This document shows positions 35,971 through 48,200 of a stretch of DNA of 64,000 bases, one piece after another. The translations under genes and the position numbers were made by a program. The first letter of the stretch is position 1. Every line of letters begins with the position of its first letter. The notes beneath the pieces are model-generated. The model did no database searches, was not told the origin of the DNA, and saw nothing but the letters and a program-made list of their open reading frames with translations. This DNA comes from Chlamydomonas reinhardtii (taxonomy: Eukaryota; Chlorophyta; Chlorophyceae; Chlamydomonadales; Chlamydomonadaceae): assembly GCF_000002595.2 (NCBI RefSeq), contig NC_057006.1:8105325-8169324 (forward strand), in the 5' to 3' direction.

Positions 35971-37696
35971 ATGTCAGGTTGCCCGATTTGTTACCGCACT
36001 ATTCCGTTGGAGGACGAAGCATACGTTGGGACCTGCTTTCATCGCTTCTGTGTGGGATGCATCCGCGAGTGGACGCACGCGCAGAGACGGCATCCGTCCG
36101 TCGGCCCCTCGTATACCTGCCCCATGTGCAAGCGGCCCTATGAGTACATCCTCTACGATTGCGTGCTCAAGTCCTTCCGGTGAGACCTACACAGCTGTAC
36201 GGGTGGAGGAATGGAGCGTCAGTGGAACGGGATTCAATAGGTCAAAGCGGGGGGGGGGCCTGTGGTCAGGGCGGGGGCTGCACCTGGGGGCTGGACCTGG
36301 GTTGATGCACCTGCTTCCGAACTGGGCCTGAGTACTGCAGAAACCCTCCAAATATTGACATGTCCCCAACCTGGATTACAGGACGGAGTATGTGGACGAG
36401 GCGGCGGAGCGGCGGGCGCGGGCAGCTGGCGACCCTGGTGGCGCCGCAATGGCCCTGTCGGCCGGGCACCGCCGCCGCAGAGCCCTTTACGTTCACAGCG
36501 GCTCAGGGCCTGATGCAGCCGGCGCATCGGTAGCTTCTGGATACGCGGGCGCTGCCCCTGGCGCGGGTGGAGTAACGGCAGAGGGTGTAGCAGGCTTGGC
36601 GCCGCCAGCTGCAGCGGGGCGCGCAGCGCGTGGCGGTGGCGGGCGAGCGGCGATGGCGGCGTTCGGTTCTGGCGCCATCCGCCGAGGCGCGGATGACCCC
36701 GAGTTGCAGACCTTTGTGAAGCGGGAGTTGCAGGTGCGTTGAGCGGTGTGCCGGGCGCCCTTGTCTGGGCTTCGCTCGAGCCGCTTGTTCAGCGATAACC
36801 CGGCCCCCCCGGCCTCCTGCCCGCCCGTTCTTTGTCCAGGCGGTGCTGCTGCAGGAGGACGTGGCGCTGGTGGCGCAGCACGTGCTGGGCGTGGTGCGCG
36901 GCGTGGCGGGCGCGGTGGCGTCCGGCAGCGGCCGCGCTGGCGCGGCGGGCCGTGGCGGGCAGCCAGGACTGGCGCTCGCGCCGGGCAGGAACAAGTGAGT
37001 CAGGCCGCGTGCACGGTGCGCCATGCATGTTGTGGAACTGGTAGCTTTGACTCTTGCTGTTATCATGTGGCCTGTCCCTACCGTAATATATTATCGCCTG
37101 TGTTTGCATGCTTTCAGGTACGTGCCTCAGCCTAAGCGACCTCGTACGGCCGCAGCTGCGCAAGGCCCTGCCGCCACAGTTCAGGTGAGCGGTGAGGTGT
37201 GCGGTGCTGGGTTCCCTTATGCTCTCTTCCTAACCCTTGGCCTTGCGGTTGGCGAGGTCTTAAGCAACCAGTGCCAAATGTAACTTGTCTTACTCTGTAC
37301 CCCTCGCAGGAATTGGAGGCAGCCCTATGCCGTGAGGCAACTTGCTTTCTCCAAGCTGACGCGCAGGAGTTTGCGCATCAGGTGGGCCTCTTCCTCACCA
37401 GCGGCCTGAGCGTGAAGGCTTACGATGAGCTTGTATTTGGTAGCGCTGAGGATTACCACACAACTCAGGACAGGCAAGAAGGTGGCCCTGCGGATGGAGC
37501 CACGGGCTCCGCTGGAGGCGCAGCCGCGTATGCTGGTTTGGATGGGGGCGACGCGGGGGGCAGTGCTGGCGCAGGCAGAGACTCAGGGGTCGCTGGCAGC
37601 AGGCGGGTTTCGGGAACAGACGTGATAAACCTTGTTGACAGTGACACCGATGGGGGTGGTGACGACTTTGGATATGAGGAGTACAGCGACGAGTGA
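35971..37696 (+). CDS. RING-type E3 ligase, TOPORS-like, with C-terminal SIM
   Basis: Five exons: 35971-36179, 36382-36733, 36840-36994, 37118-37184, 37310-37696, phases 2/0/2/0, giving 389 aa. Residues 4-53 form a C3HC4 RING finger (CPIC, GTCFHRFCVGCIREW, CPMCKRP), indicating ubiquitin or SUMO ligase activity. The spacing and the FHRFC..C..EW core are those of the TOPORS/ICP0-like group. A Gly/Ala-rich linker follows, then helical segments (QTFVKRELQ, LFLTSGLSVKAYDELVFG) resembling the region after the RING in TOPORS homologues. The last 30 residues hold VINLVDSDTDGGGDD, a hydrophobic core flanked by acids and Ser, which is the pattern of a SUMO-interaction motif. PKRPR (aa ~244) could serve as a nuclear signal. 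A SUMO-directed nuclear ligase is therefore likely; substrate unknown. Confidence 0.83.
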
Positions 37697-38018
37697 GCAG
37701 CCAGGATGATCTAGGGAATGGTGTGTATGAGTCGTGTGCGTGACCAGGGACGCACTCTTGGCTTCCGCTGTCATTGTGCACATTATGTACCGAGTGATCA
37801 AGCTTTTCAAGCAGCAATATTGCTCAGCTCTTGGGAGGCTCCAACCTTCCGCTTCGGTTCCGAACCCATCGCAGTCAAAACTCGCGAGCGACAGCCTGCG
37901 CCAAGTAGACCTCATGACATAAACACGCTTTCAATAATATAAGCATTGTACACCTTTGAACACGGATATCATTTATGGCAGACAGCTGACTCGCTGCTAG
38001 CGCAAAGTTTGAGCTGAA
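37697..38018. other. intergenic: RING gene 3' end and kinesin promoter
   Basis: 322 bases between two tandem plus-strand genes. AT-rich from about 37,920 (CAATAATATAAGC), compatible with a core promoter for the kinesin gene. No exact TGTAA is seen after the RING stop, so its poly(A) site is not assigned. Confidence 0.4.
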
Positions 38019-41000
38019 ATGGACGAACACCAGGAAGGCTTGCAGAATCATCCACTTGGTGCACTCAGCACCAGTAGCATTCTCAATAGGCCGCCGGCCG
38101 CGCTGGCTGCACTAGGAGTCAAAGGCGCAGTGGGTGGCAGCATCCTTGAGCGACTTGCGAGCAGCCGCGAGGCTAACCAGCAGCCGCCCAACAAGGAGAA
38201 CAGCGCAGCTGATGCGTTTGTGAAGAGCGAGTTCATCAAGGACCGCCAGCCCACACGTGGCATCCTCCGCAAGGCCGATGACGCTAGCTGGGAGAAGCTC
38301 CAGAGCAAGTTCTCGTCACTGGAGGGCGAGATGCTCAACTTCAGCACGCAGACACAGGCCCGACGCGAGTCCCTGACCCGAGTGGGCGCCCCTGGGGCGC
38401 TGCAGCAGTCGACCGGCCCTAGCGCGGCCCCTGCGCCCCTAGGGCTGGCAGGCTCGGTCGCCACGCGCGGCACGGCTGCAGCCGACACGCTCGCAGCGCC
38501 TTGGCAAATGTCGTGCCGGGCAGCTGGCGGCGCTGAGCAGCAGCACCTGCCCTCTTCAGCGCAGCCCACCAGCTCGGCGCCTCCAGACTCGGGCAGTAGC
38601 CAAGACGATGACGGCTGCACGGGCAGCCTGATCTGCAGCAAGGAGCGCTTCGTCACCATCCCGCCTGGTGCAGCCGCAACTTCCAAAATCGCGAAGGCGG
38701 CAGTTGAGACGTTCGAGGAGCCGGGTTTGCAGAAGCTTGTCGATGAGGGCTTGCACAAGCAGCTGCAGCGCACCAAGGACGGTGCTACGGAGAAGTCCCG
38801 CATCCACGAACTGGCAGGTGTGTCGGGTCATTGCATGTTGCTGGTTGGATTTTGGTTGCTGGTTGGCACTGGTCACCACAAGGCTTGGGTAGCTGTCATG
38901 ATGGTCTCATGCTGTCCTGGTGTCCTTTTTCACCCTATGTGCCCTTCCCCAGAGCTGGTCAAGCTGCTGCGCAAATGTGTCAAGGAGCTGGGCTCACGCT
39001 CGTCATTGTACATAGACCAGTGCATGAAGGTTGAGCGCGAGTGCATGCAGCAGGTGCGCATTCATGGTGCAGTAGGGTTCAGGTCATTGCGCTAACGTTC
39101 TGTGACACCCTTTCTCAATTGTGTCGAATGCAACCCTTTCTACCCTCTACCATTCTCGACATTCACAGGTTGAGTCAGTGAAGCTGTCCACGAAGACGTC
39201 GCTCAAGCAGCTGGAGGCGGAGCTGGCCAGCACGCGGCAGAGCCTGGCGGAGAGCGAGCGCGACTACAGGTGGGCGGGACAGTGGCGGCGGTGCTAGCAT
39301 ATTTTGTGCGGTTTGGGCCAAGGCTGGGCGTAGTCTCTCGGTAACTGTCTGGGCGAGAGCGGTGGGCCCGCGCTAGGGAGGGGCGTGGTGTGGGGTTCCG
39401 GCATGCAGCTCCATAGCAGGTCGTGCTGAGGCAGCTTTACTGTATGTCCTGTGTTTCCTGTGTGTGTCCTTTGTGTCCTGCGCAGGAACGACAAGGCCAA
39501 GTGGGGCATGGACCTGGAGACCCAGCGCTCAGAGGTGAGGAACGGGACCGTGGCGCTTGCCGTGCTTTGGAGTGGGACTAGCGGGCACAGCATTCCCCCT
39601 GCCAGGAGCTGAACCGGTTCCGTCTGTGTCGGCATGCACCTTGCAGGCCTCGCGGCTGCTGCGTGAGCTGGAGAGGCTGACGGAGGAGCGCGACCGGGCC
39701 CGGGATGAGGCCAAGCGGAACGACCAGCTGCGGACACAGGCGGAGGCGGAGCTCAAGGTGCGGCATTGATGGGTTTTGGCGCCGGCTGGGGTACAGCTGG
39801 AGCAAGCGGAGGCTGCCTGTTGGCTGTTTTCCTGTTTCGTGCACCTGCATAGTTTGCAGTAGACGCGATTATCCGCCTTCCACGTCCGCTTTACTTTACA
39901 GGAGCGGCTGAAGTCGTCCAGCCAGCAGGTGCGGGAGGCCACCATCAACCAGAGCGAGGCGATGCGCGCTCTCAACGAGGAGAAAACGCAGGCGGAGAAC
40001 AAGATCACCGGCCTCAAGGTGCGCACCCTACACGAGCTGGAACACCGACTGTTGTCTGCGCCTAGCAGTTGCCGTCTGACATTCCATTGAGCCTGCAACT
40101 CCATCTCCTGTGCCCATGCAGGACGAGGTGGCGAAGCTGTCCAAGACGCTCAAAGCGCAGCAGGACTGCGTCACTGAGTACGAGCGGGAGGTGCAGCTGC
40201 TGCGGGCCACGGTGGACAACCTGCGCGGCTCGCTGGCGGGCAAGGAGGCGGCGTCAGGCGTGCAGTCGGAGCAAATCACCAAGGTGCGCACTGCTGTCCT
40301 GGGGATGCGGCAAGGGCTGTGTGCAGCAAGACCAGCGTATTTCCTTTTGCTTACACATTTGCAATCAACAGCCGCACCTGATCATGAGCTGATGCCGATG
40401 TCATTACCGCAGCTGCACAAGGAGCTCTCCCAGACGCGGGAGCAGCTGGCGGCCCTTACCTCGGAGGAGCAGCGGCTGCAGCAGGAGCTGGCGGCGGCGG
40501 GGCTGGACCGCGAGGAGCTGCGGGCCATGCTGGAGCAGCAGGGCGCCGAGCTGGAGCAGCAGCGCCAACGCATCGTGTCGCTGGAGCAGCAGGCGGCCGG
40601 GGACAAGGCCGACTGGGAGGCCAAGCGGCAGGACCTGGAGGTGCGTGCGCATGGATGTCTTCAAAATGGGCTGTTGTTGTCCGGGTTGGCATGAGCGGAA
40701 ACAAGTGGACGCGAAAGTCGGCAAAGCTGGAACGTGGGTTGCGACCTGTGGCCACGAACTCCCCTGCAGGAGTCGGTGGCGGCGCTGACTGCGGAGGGCG
40801 ACCAGCTGCGGAACACCATCGAGGCGCTGCGTCAGGCCATCCAGGTGACCAACCACCAGAAGGAGGAGGCGGAGATGCTGGCCACGCGTGAGGGCGCCGA
40901 GAAGGCTGCGCTCATGCGCGAGCGCACCAACCTGCAGCACCAGGTGCGGACCGCAGAGGCCCTTTTGGGCTCGTTATTACCATAGCCAAAGAGCCCGAAA

Positions 41001-44000
41001 GGATGGGGTGTTGATGAGCGCCGCGAGGCCACGCGTTTGTTGCGTGAACCACACGTGTTTGCCTTGGTGCGTGCAGTTGGAGTTTGCGGAGAGCGCCCAG
41101 GCTCAGGCGGAGCAGGCGACCGCGGCAGTGCGCAGCCAGCTGGAGGCGGCGCAGGCGGAGGTGGCTGGGAGCCGCCAGGCGGTGGAGGACAAGGAGTCGC
41201 GACTGGCGCACCTGGAGGGTGAGGCTTGCGTAGGATGGGCACGGTGATGGAAGGGCTGACACTGGCGGCTTGGGCTGGGTCGGGCTGGGCTGGGCTGGGC
41301 TGGCGTACTTCGGCACGCCCGGGAGCTGAATGTCCTGGTGGGAGACTGGGTGTAAATGTGGTACTGCACTTGTGGGTCTTGGTGTGTTAGGCAGGCATAA
41401 GTGTAAATCTTGTTGTGTGTGTGCAGGTGAGTTCGAGGCGCTCAAGGAGGTGCTGGGCGAGACCAGTGCGCTCAATGGCGGCGACAGCAGGGACATTGTG
41501 GCCACGCTGCTGTCCAAGATCGCAACGCTGCAGGTCAGTCTCGCAAGGCTAGGTGCTGCTTGGTGTCTCCTGACCGTGACTCGCGCCCACGTAGTCCTGT
41601 CAAGTCAGTACATTCAGCCTGTAAGAATTGCCTTCCTTCGTGCTACCGTAGAACGCGGCGGTGGCTGCGGAGGCTGTGCGCCGCAAGCTGCACAACGAGC
41701 TGGTGGACCTGCGCGGCAACGTAAGTGTATGTGGGTCGTGGCGGCTGCGAGCTGAGGTCAAACTGCTGCTGAGACGTGTGCATGACTGGTGATCGCTGGC
41801 TGCTTGCTGAGCCCCTGTCCCGCCCTGCGCACCGTTGGCTGCCTCCGCAGATCCGCGTGTACTGCCGCGTGCGGCCGCACCCCTCGCCCTCCACCCGCAT
41901 CGCGCCCGACGGCGGCAGCATCGCGCTGCAGGCGGACGGCAAGGACCACACCTTTGCCTACGACCGCGTGTTTGGCCCCGACAGCAGCCAGGAATCGGTG
42001 TTCTCGGCGGTGTCGGAGCTGGTGCAGAGCGCGCTGGACGGCTTCCACGTCTGCATCTTCAGCTACGGCCAGACCGGCGCGGGCAAGACGCACACGATGC
42101 AGGGCGGCGAGTCGCCCAATGCGCGCGGCATCATCCCGCGCGCCGTGGAGAAGGTGCGTCCTGTCTGTCCAGCAGTGGCCCTACCTGTTCATAAAGCTCT
42201 GGCTCAGTCACCAGTGGGAGGGATGTACACCAGCACACGGCCATGGCCAAGGCTCTGAGGCTCAATGCACGCTCCCTGCAAGAGTGCACACCTTACTTGT
42301 GCTCACACAACCCATGTACCCTTCCTTCGTGCTTTCCCTCCGCGTCCGCACCGCAGATCTTGTCCCAGGCGCGCAAGCTGGAGGAGCAGGCCGAGTGGAG
42401 CTACAGCATGGAGGCGTCCTTCATCGAGATCTACAACAACCAGCTGCGCGACCTGCTGGGCGGCGGGCCGGGCGGCGCCGCGACCTACATCAACGACCTG
42501 CACGCCATCAAGCACGACCCAGATGGCGGCCACACCGTTGTGGCAGGTGAGCAACTTGCGCCCACCACGCACCGGCAGACGAGCTGACTGCTCCCAATTC
42601 GCCCACGCTTCCTCCGAGTCTGTGTTGTTTCGTGTACCGTGCCGTTTGTTGACGCCCGGGGCCCCGCTGCTGTGTAGGCGTGAGCAAGGTGCCGGTCACG
42701 GACGCCGAGTGTGCGGCACAGCTGGTGCGCCGCGCCGCCGCCGCCCGCGCCGTGGAGGCCACCGCCATGAACAGCCAGTCCAGCCGCTCCCACAGCGTCT
42801 TCATGCTCTACATCAGCGGCTGGCACGCCGGCACCGCCACGCGGCTGCAGGGCTGCCTGTGTCTGGTCGACCTGGCCGGCAGGTAGGTGGTACTTGCCGC
42901 GTGCCTGGACAGCAATCAAGGCCCGGCAGTGCAGTATTGCCCAATGTAAAGCGCTTCGCGCTGGTGTTTGGAAGCGAAAGAGGCTTAATACACTGAGCGT
43001 AATTCCCTTGCCACCCGCGTGCGGCCGCTATCACTCGACTGTATTCACAGTGAGCGCCTGGACCGCTCCCTGGCGGAGGGCCAGGCCAAGAAGGAGGCCT
43101 GCGCCATCAACCAGTCGCTGTCGGCGCTGGGCGACGTGTTCTCGTCGCTGTCCTCCAAGAGCAGCCACGTGCCCTACCGCAATACCAAGCTGACCTACCT
43201 GCTGCAGGTGCGCCGGCCGCAACTCCACCCGCCACCAGCTACTCATAACGTGTTGGCTTGGCATGCCCCTACCAGCTGCGTGCCCAACTTCACCTCGCCC
43301 AGTCTATGCTTTGCTATGGTACCAGCTGTCCTGCTACTAGCAGTACGGAGCTGACGCGACTGTCCGCCTGCCCCCCTCCATGTCGTCCCCCCCCCACACA
43401 CACACAGCCCTGCCTGGGCGGCAGCGGCAAGACGCTGATGTTCGTCAACATCAACCCCGAGCCCGCCTCCGCCGGCGAGAGCCTGTGCTCGCTGCGCTTC
43501 GCGGCCAAGGTCAGCGGCTGCGAGACCGGCGCGCGGGGCGGCGCGCGTCGCAACGTGCTCACCATGGGGCCCGTCGGCGGCGGCGCGGGCGGCAGCGGCG
43601 CAGATGCATTCGACCCGGCAGGTGAGGCGCGACGGCGGGGCTCCGCCCCTGCAAGCACCTCTGGAGCAGGTATAGCGTCAGCATCAGGGTCAGGTGCATC
43701 AGTAGCATGCGCGCCCACAGCCGGGCCCACATTTCACCCGGGGCGAATGGACCCGCCGCCGCCACGTGGGGCGGGCACAAGGGCGGCAGCGGGCGCCCGC
43801 AGCACCGTCCGCGGAGCGCCTGCGTCGGCAGCACGCGGCAAGACTACGGCGACAGTGCGGGCCGCAGCTAGCAACATGGCTCGAGCGGCGCCGCTGACAG
43901 CCAGCCGCCCGGGCTCTTCAGCCATCCCCACGGCGCCAGCCACTGTCGGCCGGCGGCTTCCCAGGCCGCCGCCAGCAGTGATACCAGCAGCCGGTCTATC

Positions 44001-44518
44001 CGCGGAGGCGATAGCAGAAGCCGCAGCAGCTGCAAATCTTGTTGCACCGGCCACTGCTCCGCCAGGTGCGGAGGCCCCGGCGAAGACGGCGCGTGTGGTG
44101 GACCCATACTCTCGCCAACCACGCAGCCCATGCGGGCACCAGCGGCGTTGGGGCTTTGGTGCGCCGTCCATCCGCGATCATATAAGCTTTTGCCTGCGAT
44201 ACTGACCTTGCATGCCCGCACCTGTCCCTCTTGCTGCTATGCCCTGCAGCATCCATACGTTGCAGTCTGTCGGGCCTGCCACGGATGCCGGGAGCGGGCG
44301 GCGCGGTGGACACGAAGCGCATGAGCCTGCTGCCGCAGCGGGCGGGCGCGGGCGCAGGAGGCGGTGCCGACATGCGCATGAGCCTGGCGGGCTTGCCGCG
44401 TGGCGTGCCTGGGTCCGGGATGGGAGGAGCGGCGGGCGGGACAGCGGCGGCGGGCTCAAAGCGGCCTGCGCCAGGGGCGGGTATTGCGGGGAACGCTGCC
44501 AAACGCAGCCGCCCGTGA
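38019..44518 (+). CDS. kinesin-14 (C-terminal motor, minus-end directed)
   Basis: Eighteen exons: 38019-38817, 38953-39053, 39169-39269, 39486-39534, 39647-39757, 39902-40018, 40122-40283, 40413-40640, 40770-40943, 41077-41218, 41427-41533, 41652-41720, 41851-42153, 42357-42546, 42678-42882, 43051-43207, 43408-43621, 44250-44518. All phases agree, giving about 1,165 aa. The N-terminal ~270 aa are non-helical and Ala/Ser/Pro-rich. Aa ~280-700 form a long Gln/Glu/Lys/Ala coiled coil. The neck [23 protein letters not shown] immediately precedes the motor, the hallmark of kinesin-14. The motor (aa ~721-1050) has the P-loop [11 protein letters not shown], switch I NSQSSRSH, switch II DLAGSE and [10 protein letters not shown]. 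Expected role is minus-end-directed microtubule motility and crosslinking in the spindle. The Gly/Arg-rich tail after the motor is unusual; an alternative donor or readthrough would lengthen it. The start is the first ATG of the frame, 80 bases after an AT-rich stretch. Confidence 0.9.
43622..44249 (+). other. open-frame final intron of the kinesin gene (alternative tail)
   Basis: The 628-base segment between the last two kinesin exons has no stop in the coding frame until 44203-44205. Two phase-1 donors, 43622 (GTGAGG) and 44066 (GTGCGG), both join in frame to the acceptor at 44250. Use of the second, or intron retention, would add about 148 or 194 Ala/Pro/Gly-rich residues after the motor. 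Which form is real cannot be told from sequence. Confidence 0.55.
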
Positions 44519-45204
44519 GGAGGACGAGAGGCGGCGGGCAGGGTCTAGGTAGGCTAGGAGTAAGGCAGTATCCCATAAGTGGCGGGGGTCATGCTGCGAT
44601 AGACGCGAGGGTTGTTCTGGATAGCTGCAGGTTGTAGGTGCTACTCCTTGGTGCTACTCTAGTGAAGGACGTAAGGAGACCTTGTTGGCATCAGATTCTT
44701 CATTCATGACAGGCTGTGGCGAATGGGTGGGCGTCGTGTCGGGCCCGAGACCATGGAGACCCGGGCTGCGGCGTTGTTATTACCGTACGACAGGACCGCA
44801 TGGCGCCCGGGGTGCTGCTGCCATGGGCCCCTGCAACGAGTCATGTGGCGTGGCACCGAAGCTCTGCGCGTGGATACGGTACGGTACGAGGCATACAGCT
44901 CACATGGGTGTTACAGGAGCAGCCAGGAGCGCGAGACGTCATCCAGGGCATCCACCAGAAGCCGTGCTGTTACTGCTGTACCAACATACAATCGCATTGG
45001 TGACGGTGGCCTGCAATCAATCCACACGGACTCTCCGGCCGGCTCCTATATCAGCACACTCCTCTGACCACGACCAATCCACCGTACGTCAAGTCGACCC
45101 TAAAAAAACATCCTGTACCGGCTGTACCCGTGTACCGCCACCCGGTACGCAGCTTCGTGCCGCGCAGTGCCCGCCGCCTGCACGCCGGGAGCGCCCCTAA
45201 CCCG
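44519..45204. other. convergent 3' region of kinesin and NAR1 genes
   Basis: Tail-to-tail gap of 686 bases. A minus-strand TGTAA (TTACA on the plus strand at 44911-44915) would end the NAR1 transcript about 290 nt after its stop. For the kinesin I see only TGTAG-type near-matches around 44,633. Confidence 0.45.
44911..44915 (-). promoter_or_regulatory. TGTAA polyadenylation signal (NAR1)
   Basis: First minus-strand TGTAA found downstream of the NAR1 stop codon at 45205-45207. Spacing is ordinary for volvocine genes. Confidence 0.5.
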
Positions 45205-48200
45205 CTACCAGTTGGCCACCATGGCTGTGTTCACGGTCTTCTCGCGCTCCCGGTACGACGTGTGCAGTAGCCGCCGAGCCGCCGCCGAGCCGGGCCGGCC
45301 GCCCAGCCAGCGGCTGTACAGCAACGCCACTGCGGGGTTGTCGGTGGGCCAGCGCGCCGCCACGTCCTGTGACAGGGGCAGGGACGGAATGAGGGACAGA
45401 GGGAGTGAGGGCGCGGTAAGCGGGGGGCGTGGGGCGTGTGGGGCAATTCCTCTAAACCCCACAGCTCCGGCGCACGCCCACTCGCCCTGCAACGACGGCG
45501 TCACAGACGGCCCCGGAGGAACATCTGCGCCTGACCACCATCAACTCAACTCCCCCCGCACCCACCCTGGCCTGGCTACGCCTTCAACTTTGTAGATAAT
45601 CATACATGTACCCCCCCCCCCCGAGTTAACGTCCCCCCCCCACACACACAATCCCCCACCTCGTGTGCGTATGCCGCCTCCACCTGCTCCAGCAGCTGCT
45701 GCGGACCGGCGCCGAGCCCAGGGCGCGGCTTGGGCTGGCCGCCGCCGTTGAGGCAGCCGCTGGGGCAGGCCATGACCTCCACGTACTGGTACGCGCACCG
45801 GCCCATCTTGACCTGACCGTGTGTATAGACAGGGAAGAGAGGGGGCGGGGCAGGGCGGTTGGGCGGGTGCGTGAGCAGGTGGGTGAGGGGCAGGGGTAGA
45901 GAGAGCGGAGTAGGGAGGGAGGGTGGCTGGGGCGCGCACGGTTGGCTGTCAGAAGTAGTTGTGGTGATGATTGACGCAGAGCGGCGCAGGCAGTGAGGCG
46001 CAAGGTCCCTACCTGCCGCAGCAGCGTCTGGATGTTTCGGAAGCCGTACACGCGGGCGAAGCGCAGCACCTGGCCCGGACCCAGCGCCGGCACCTCCAGT
46101 GTGAGCTCCTGCGGTGCATGGAGTGGGGTGTGAAGATGCATCATGCCGTATCATTGGGTATGGGCAATCATCCTTGCGTCCGTAGCTCGCATCGCATGCG
46201 GTGCCCCTCCCGCTCTTGCGCCCGCCCGCTGCACACCTGGAAGTCCGCATTCCGCAGCGCCCGCCACGGCAGCGGCCCCGCCGGCAGCTCCACCCCCGCC
46301 AGCTCCCGCGCCGCCGCCCGGAACACGAAGTCGCTGTAGCCGCCACTGCTGCTGGCGTCACGCAGCCCGTACAGCCGGTCTTCCGAGGGCGGCAGTAGCA
46401 CCCCGCCTGCGGCTGTGGCTGCTAAGGCCAAGCCAGAGGAGGAGACGGAAGTTGCGAGTGAGGCGGGCGGCGGCGGCAGGAGTGGGTCCGGCGCCACGCT
46501 GGGGGCAGAGGGGTCGGCGAGCAGGGTCTGTGCGCTGCAGCCGGGCGGCGGGCGCTGTTGCAGCAGCTGCAACACCTCGCCGGTGGTGAGACAGCAGTCC
46601 ACCTGAGGCCGCGTGGGGGCATGGGGTCACGTGGGCGTGCGAGGACTGACGCCATCTTCCCGCTCTAGAGTCCCAGACACACACGTGATACCACCCTGGT
46701 GAGGAAGAAATCCCAGTTGTGCGCTCACCTCCGCAACCCGTCCACTCGAGGACACGCCGTTGACACCACCATCTTGAGCCGCCGCCGCCACCTCCCCTCC
46801 GTCCACCTCCATGTCGCTGCCGCCGCCCGCGCCCGCCGCCGCTACAGCCACCGACCCGGCTGCTACAGCCGCCGCCTCGTCTGACGTGGTGGTAAGCTCG
46901 TCACGTGAGGCCTCCAGCTTCTTGTCGTAGCACGGCATGACGGTCACGTGGTAGAGGGCCGCCGGACTGACGCCCCAGGCCGCCGCCACCAGGCTCTTCA
47001 CCAGACCACCCATGGCGCCCTGTCGGGGTGTGGCGTGCGGGAGTGTGCGCGTGGGTGACGGGACACCACCACGTGTGTGTGCATGTGTGTACAGGGCACA
47101 GTGAACAGCAAGGCGCCCAAGCTCACCACCCTTCCCCTCGACTGGCGGCTTCACCGCACGGAGCCACGGACACGCCCCCCCCACCCCGCACAGTGACCGA
47201 CCCCGGCGTGTGGACTGACCTGTGGGCTCCGTGTGGTGGACATGTAGGGGATGACCTTGGCGCCGTGTGTCTTCTCCGCATAGCACACCCAGCCTGGAGG
47301 TGAGGGGCCAGCAGGACACGTGCAATCCGTCGCTGCGGTGGATGTCACGTGGCCAGCCAACCACATGTCAACGGGTGCCATTGCAATGCCCCCTTGCCCA
47401 CCGTCCCATGCCGCCCCACCAACCCAGCGCTCCTGCTCTCCTGCAGCCCCGCCCACACGCGCACCTGGACAGGCGGAAGCCATCATGGGCAGCGGGCCGG
47501 GCGCCTCCTCCACCGCCCCTGCTACTGCTGCTGCTGGCCGCCCCGAGCTGCTGGCCGCGAGGTGACCGGCAGCGCCATTGCCGCTGCCACCTGGCCCCGA
47601 GCGGAACCTGTGCACACATGTACATCTTGACACCATCACAGGCTGACAAACCTAAGCAGCCACAAGGCTACATTACCCACAATACCAGTAGAGGTCAGCT
47701 ACTGCACTACGCCTATCCCTAGGTTCCCGCCCCGCCCTGGTTCCTACCGCTCCCCAGCTTCTGCTGGAAGGGAGCAACCCCAGGCCCCAATTTTCAATAC
47801 CCCATTGCATGGGGTTCGGTTTAGTATGGGCTTATTTACAACCCCCAAGCCCCAACCCCAACCCCACAGCAATTGCCGCCCCCGTCGCCGCCCGCACCTG
47901 CCCACGAACTCCGCCGCCTCCTCCAGTAGCACCAGGTCCCGCGCCGTGGTCAGGTCCCACACCGCCGCCGCGCCCAGCCCCTTGAGCCAGCCAGCCAGCC
48001 GCGCCAGCGTCGCCGCCGGGCTCAGACCAAAGTAGGCTGCAGGGATGGCGGTGGAAAGGTGTCAGTGAGAAAAGCATACGGTAGGTTAGCAACAATTAGT
48101 AGGTGTGTCAGTTGGTGGGGCCGCGCAGCAGACGCCACACAACGGGGGCCTCGGGGCACACGGCGGCACTACGGACAAGCCTTGGAGCTACCGTGTAACA

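Noticed and set aside
41270-41305. GGGCT repeats in a kinesin intron as a regulatory element
   Set aside because: A short simple repeat with no further support; common in GC-rich algal introns.
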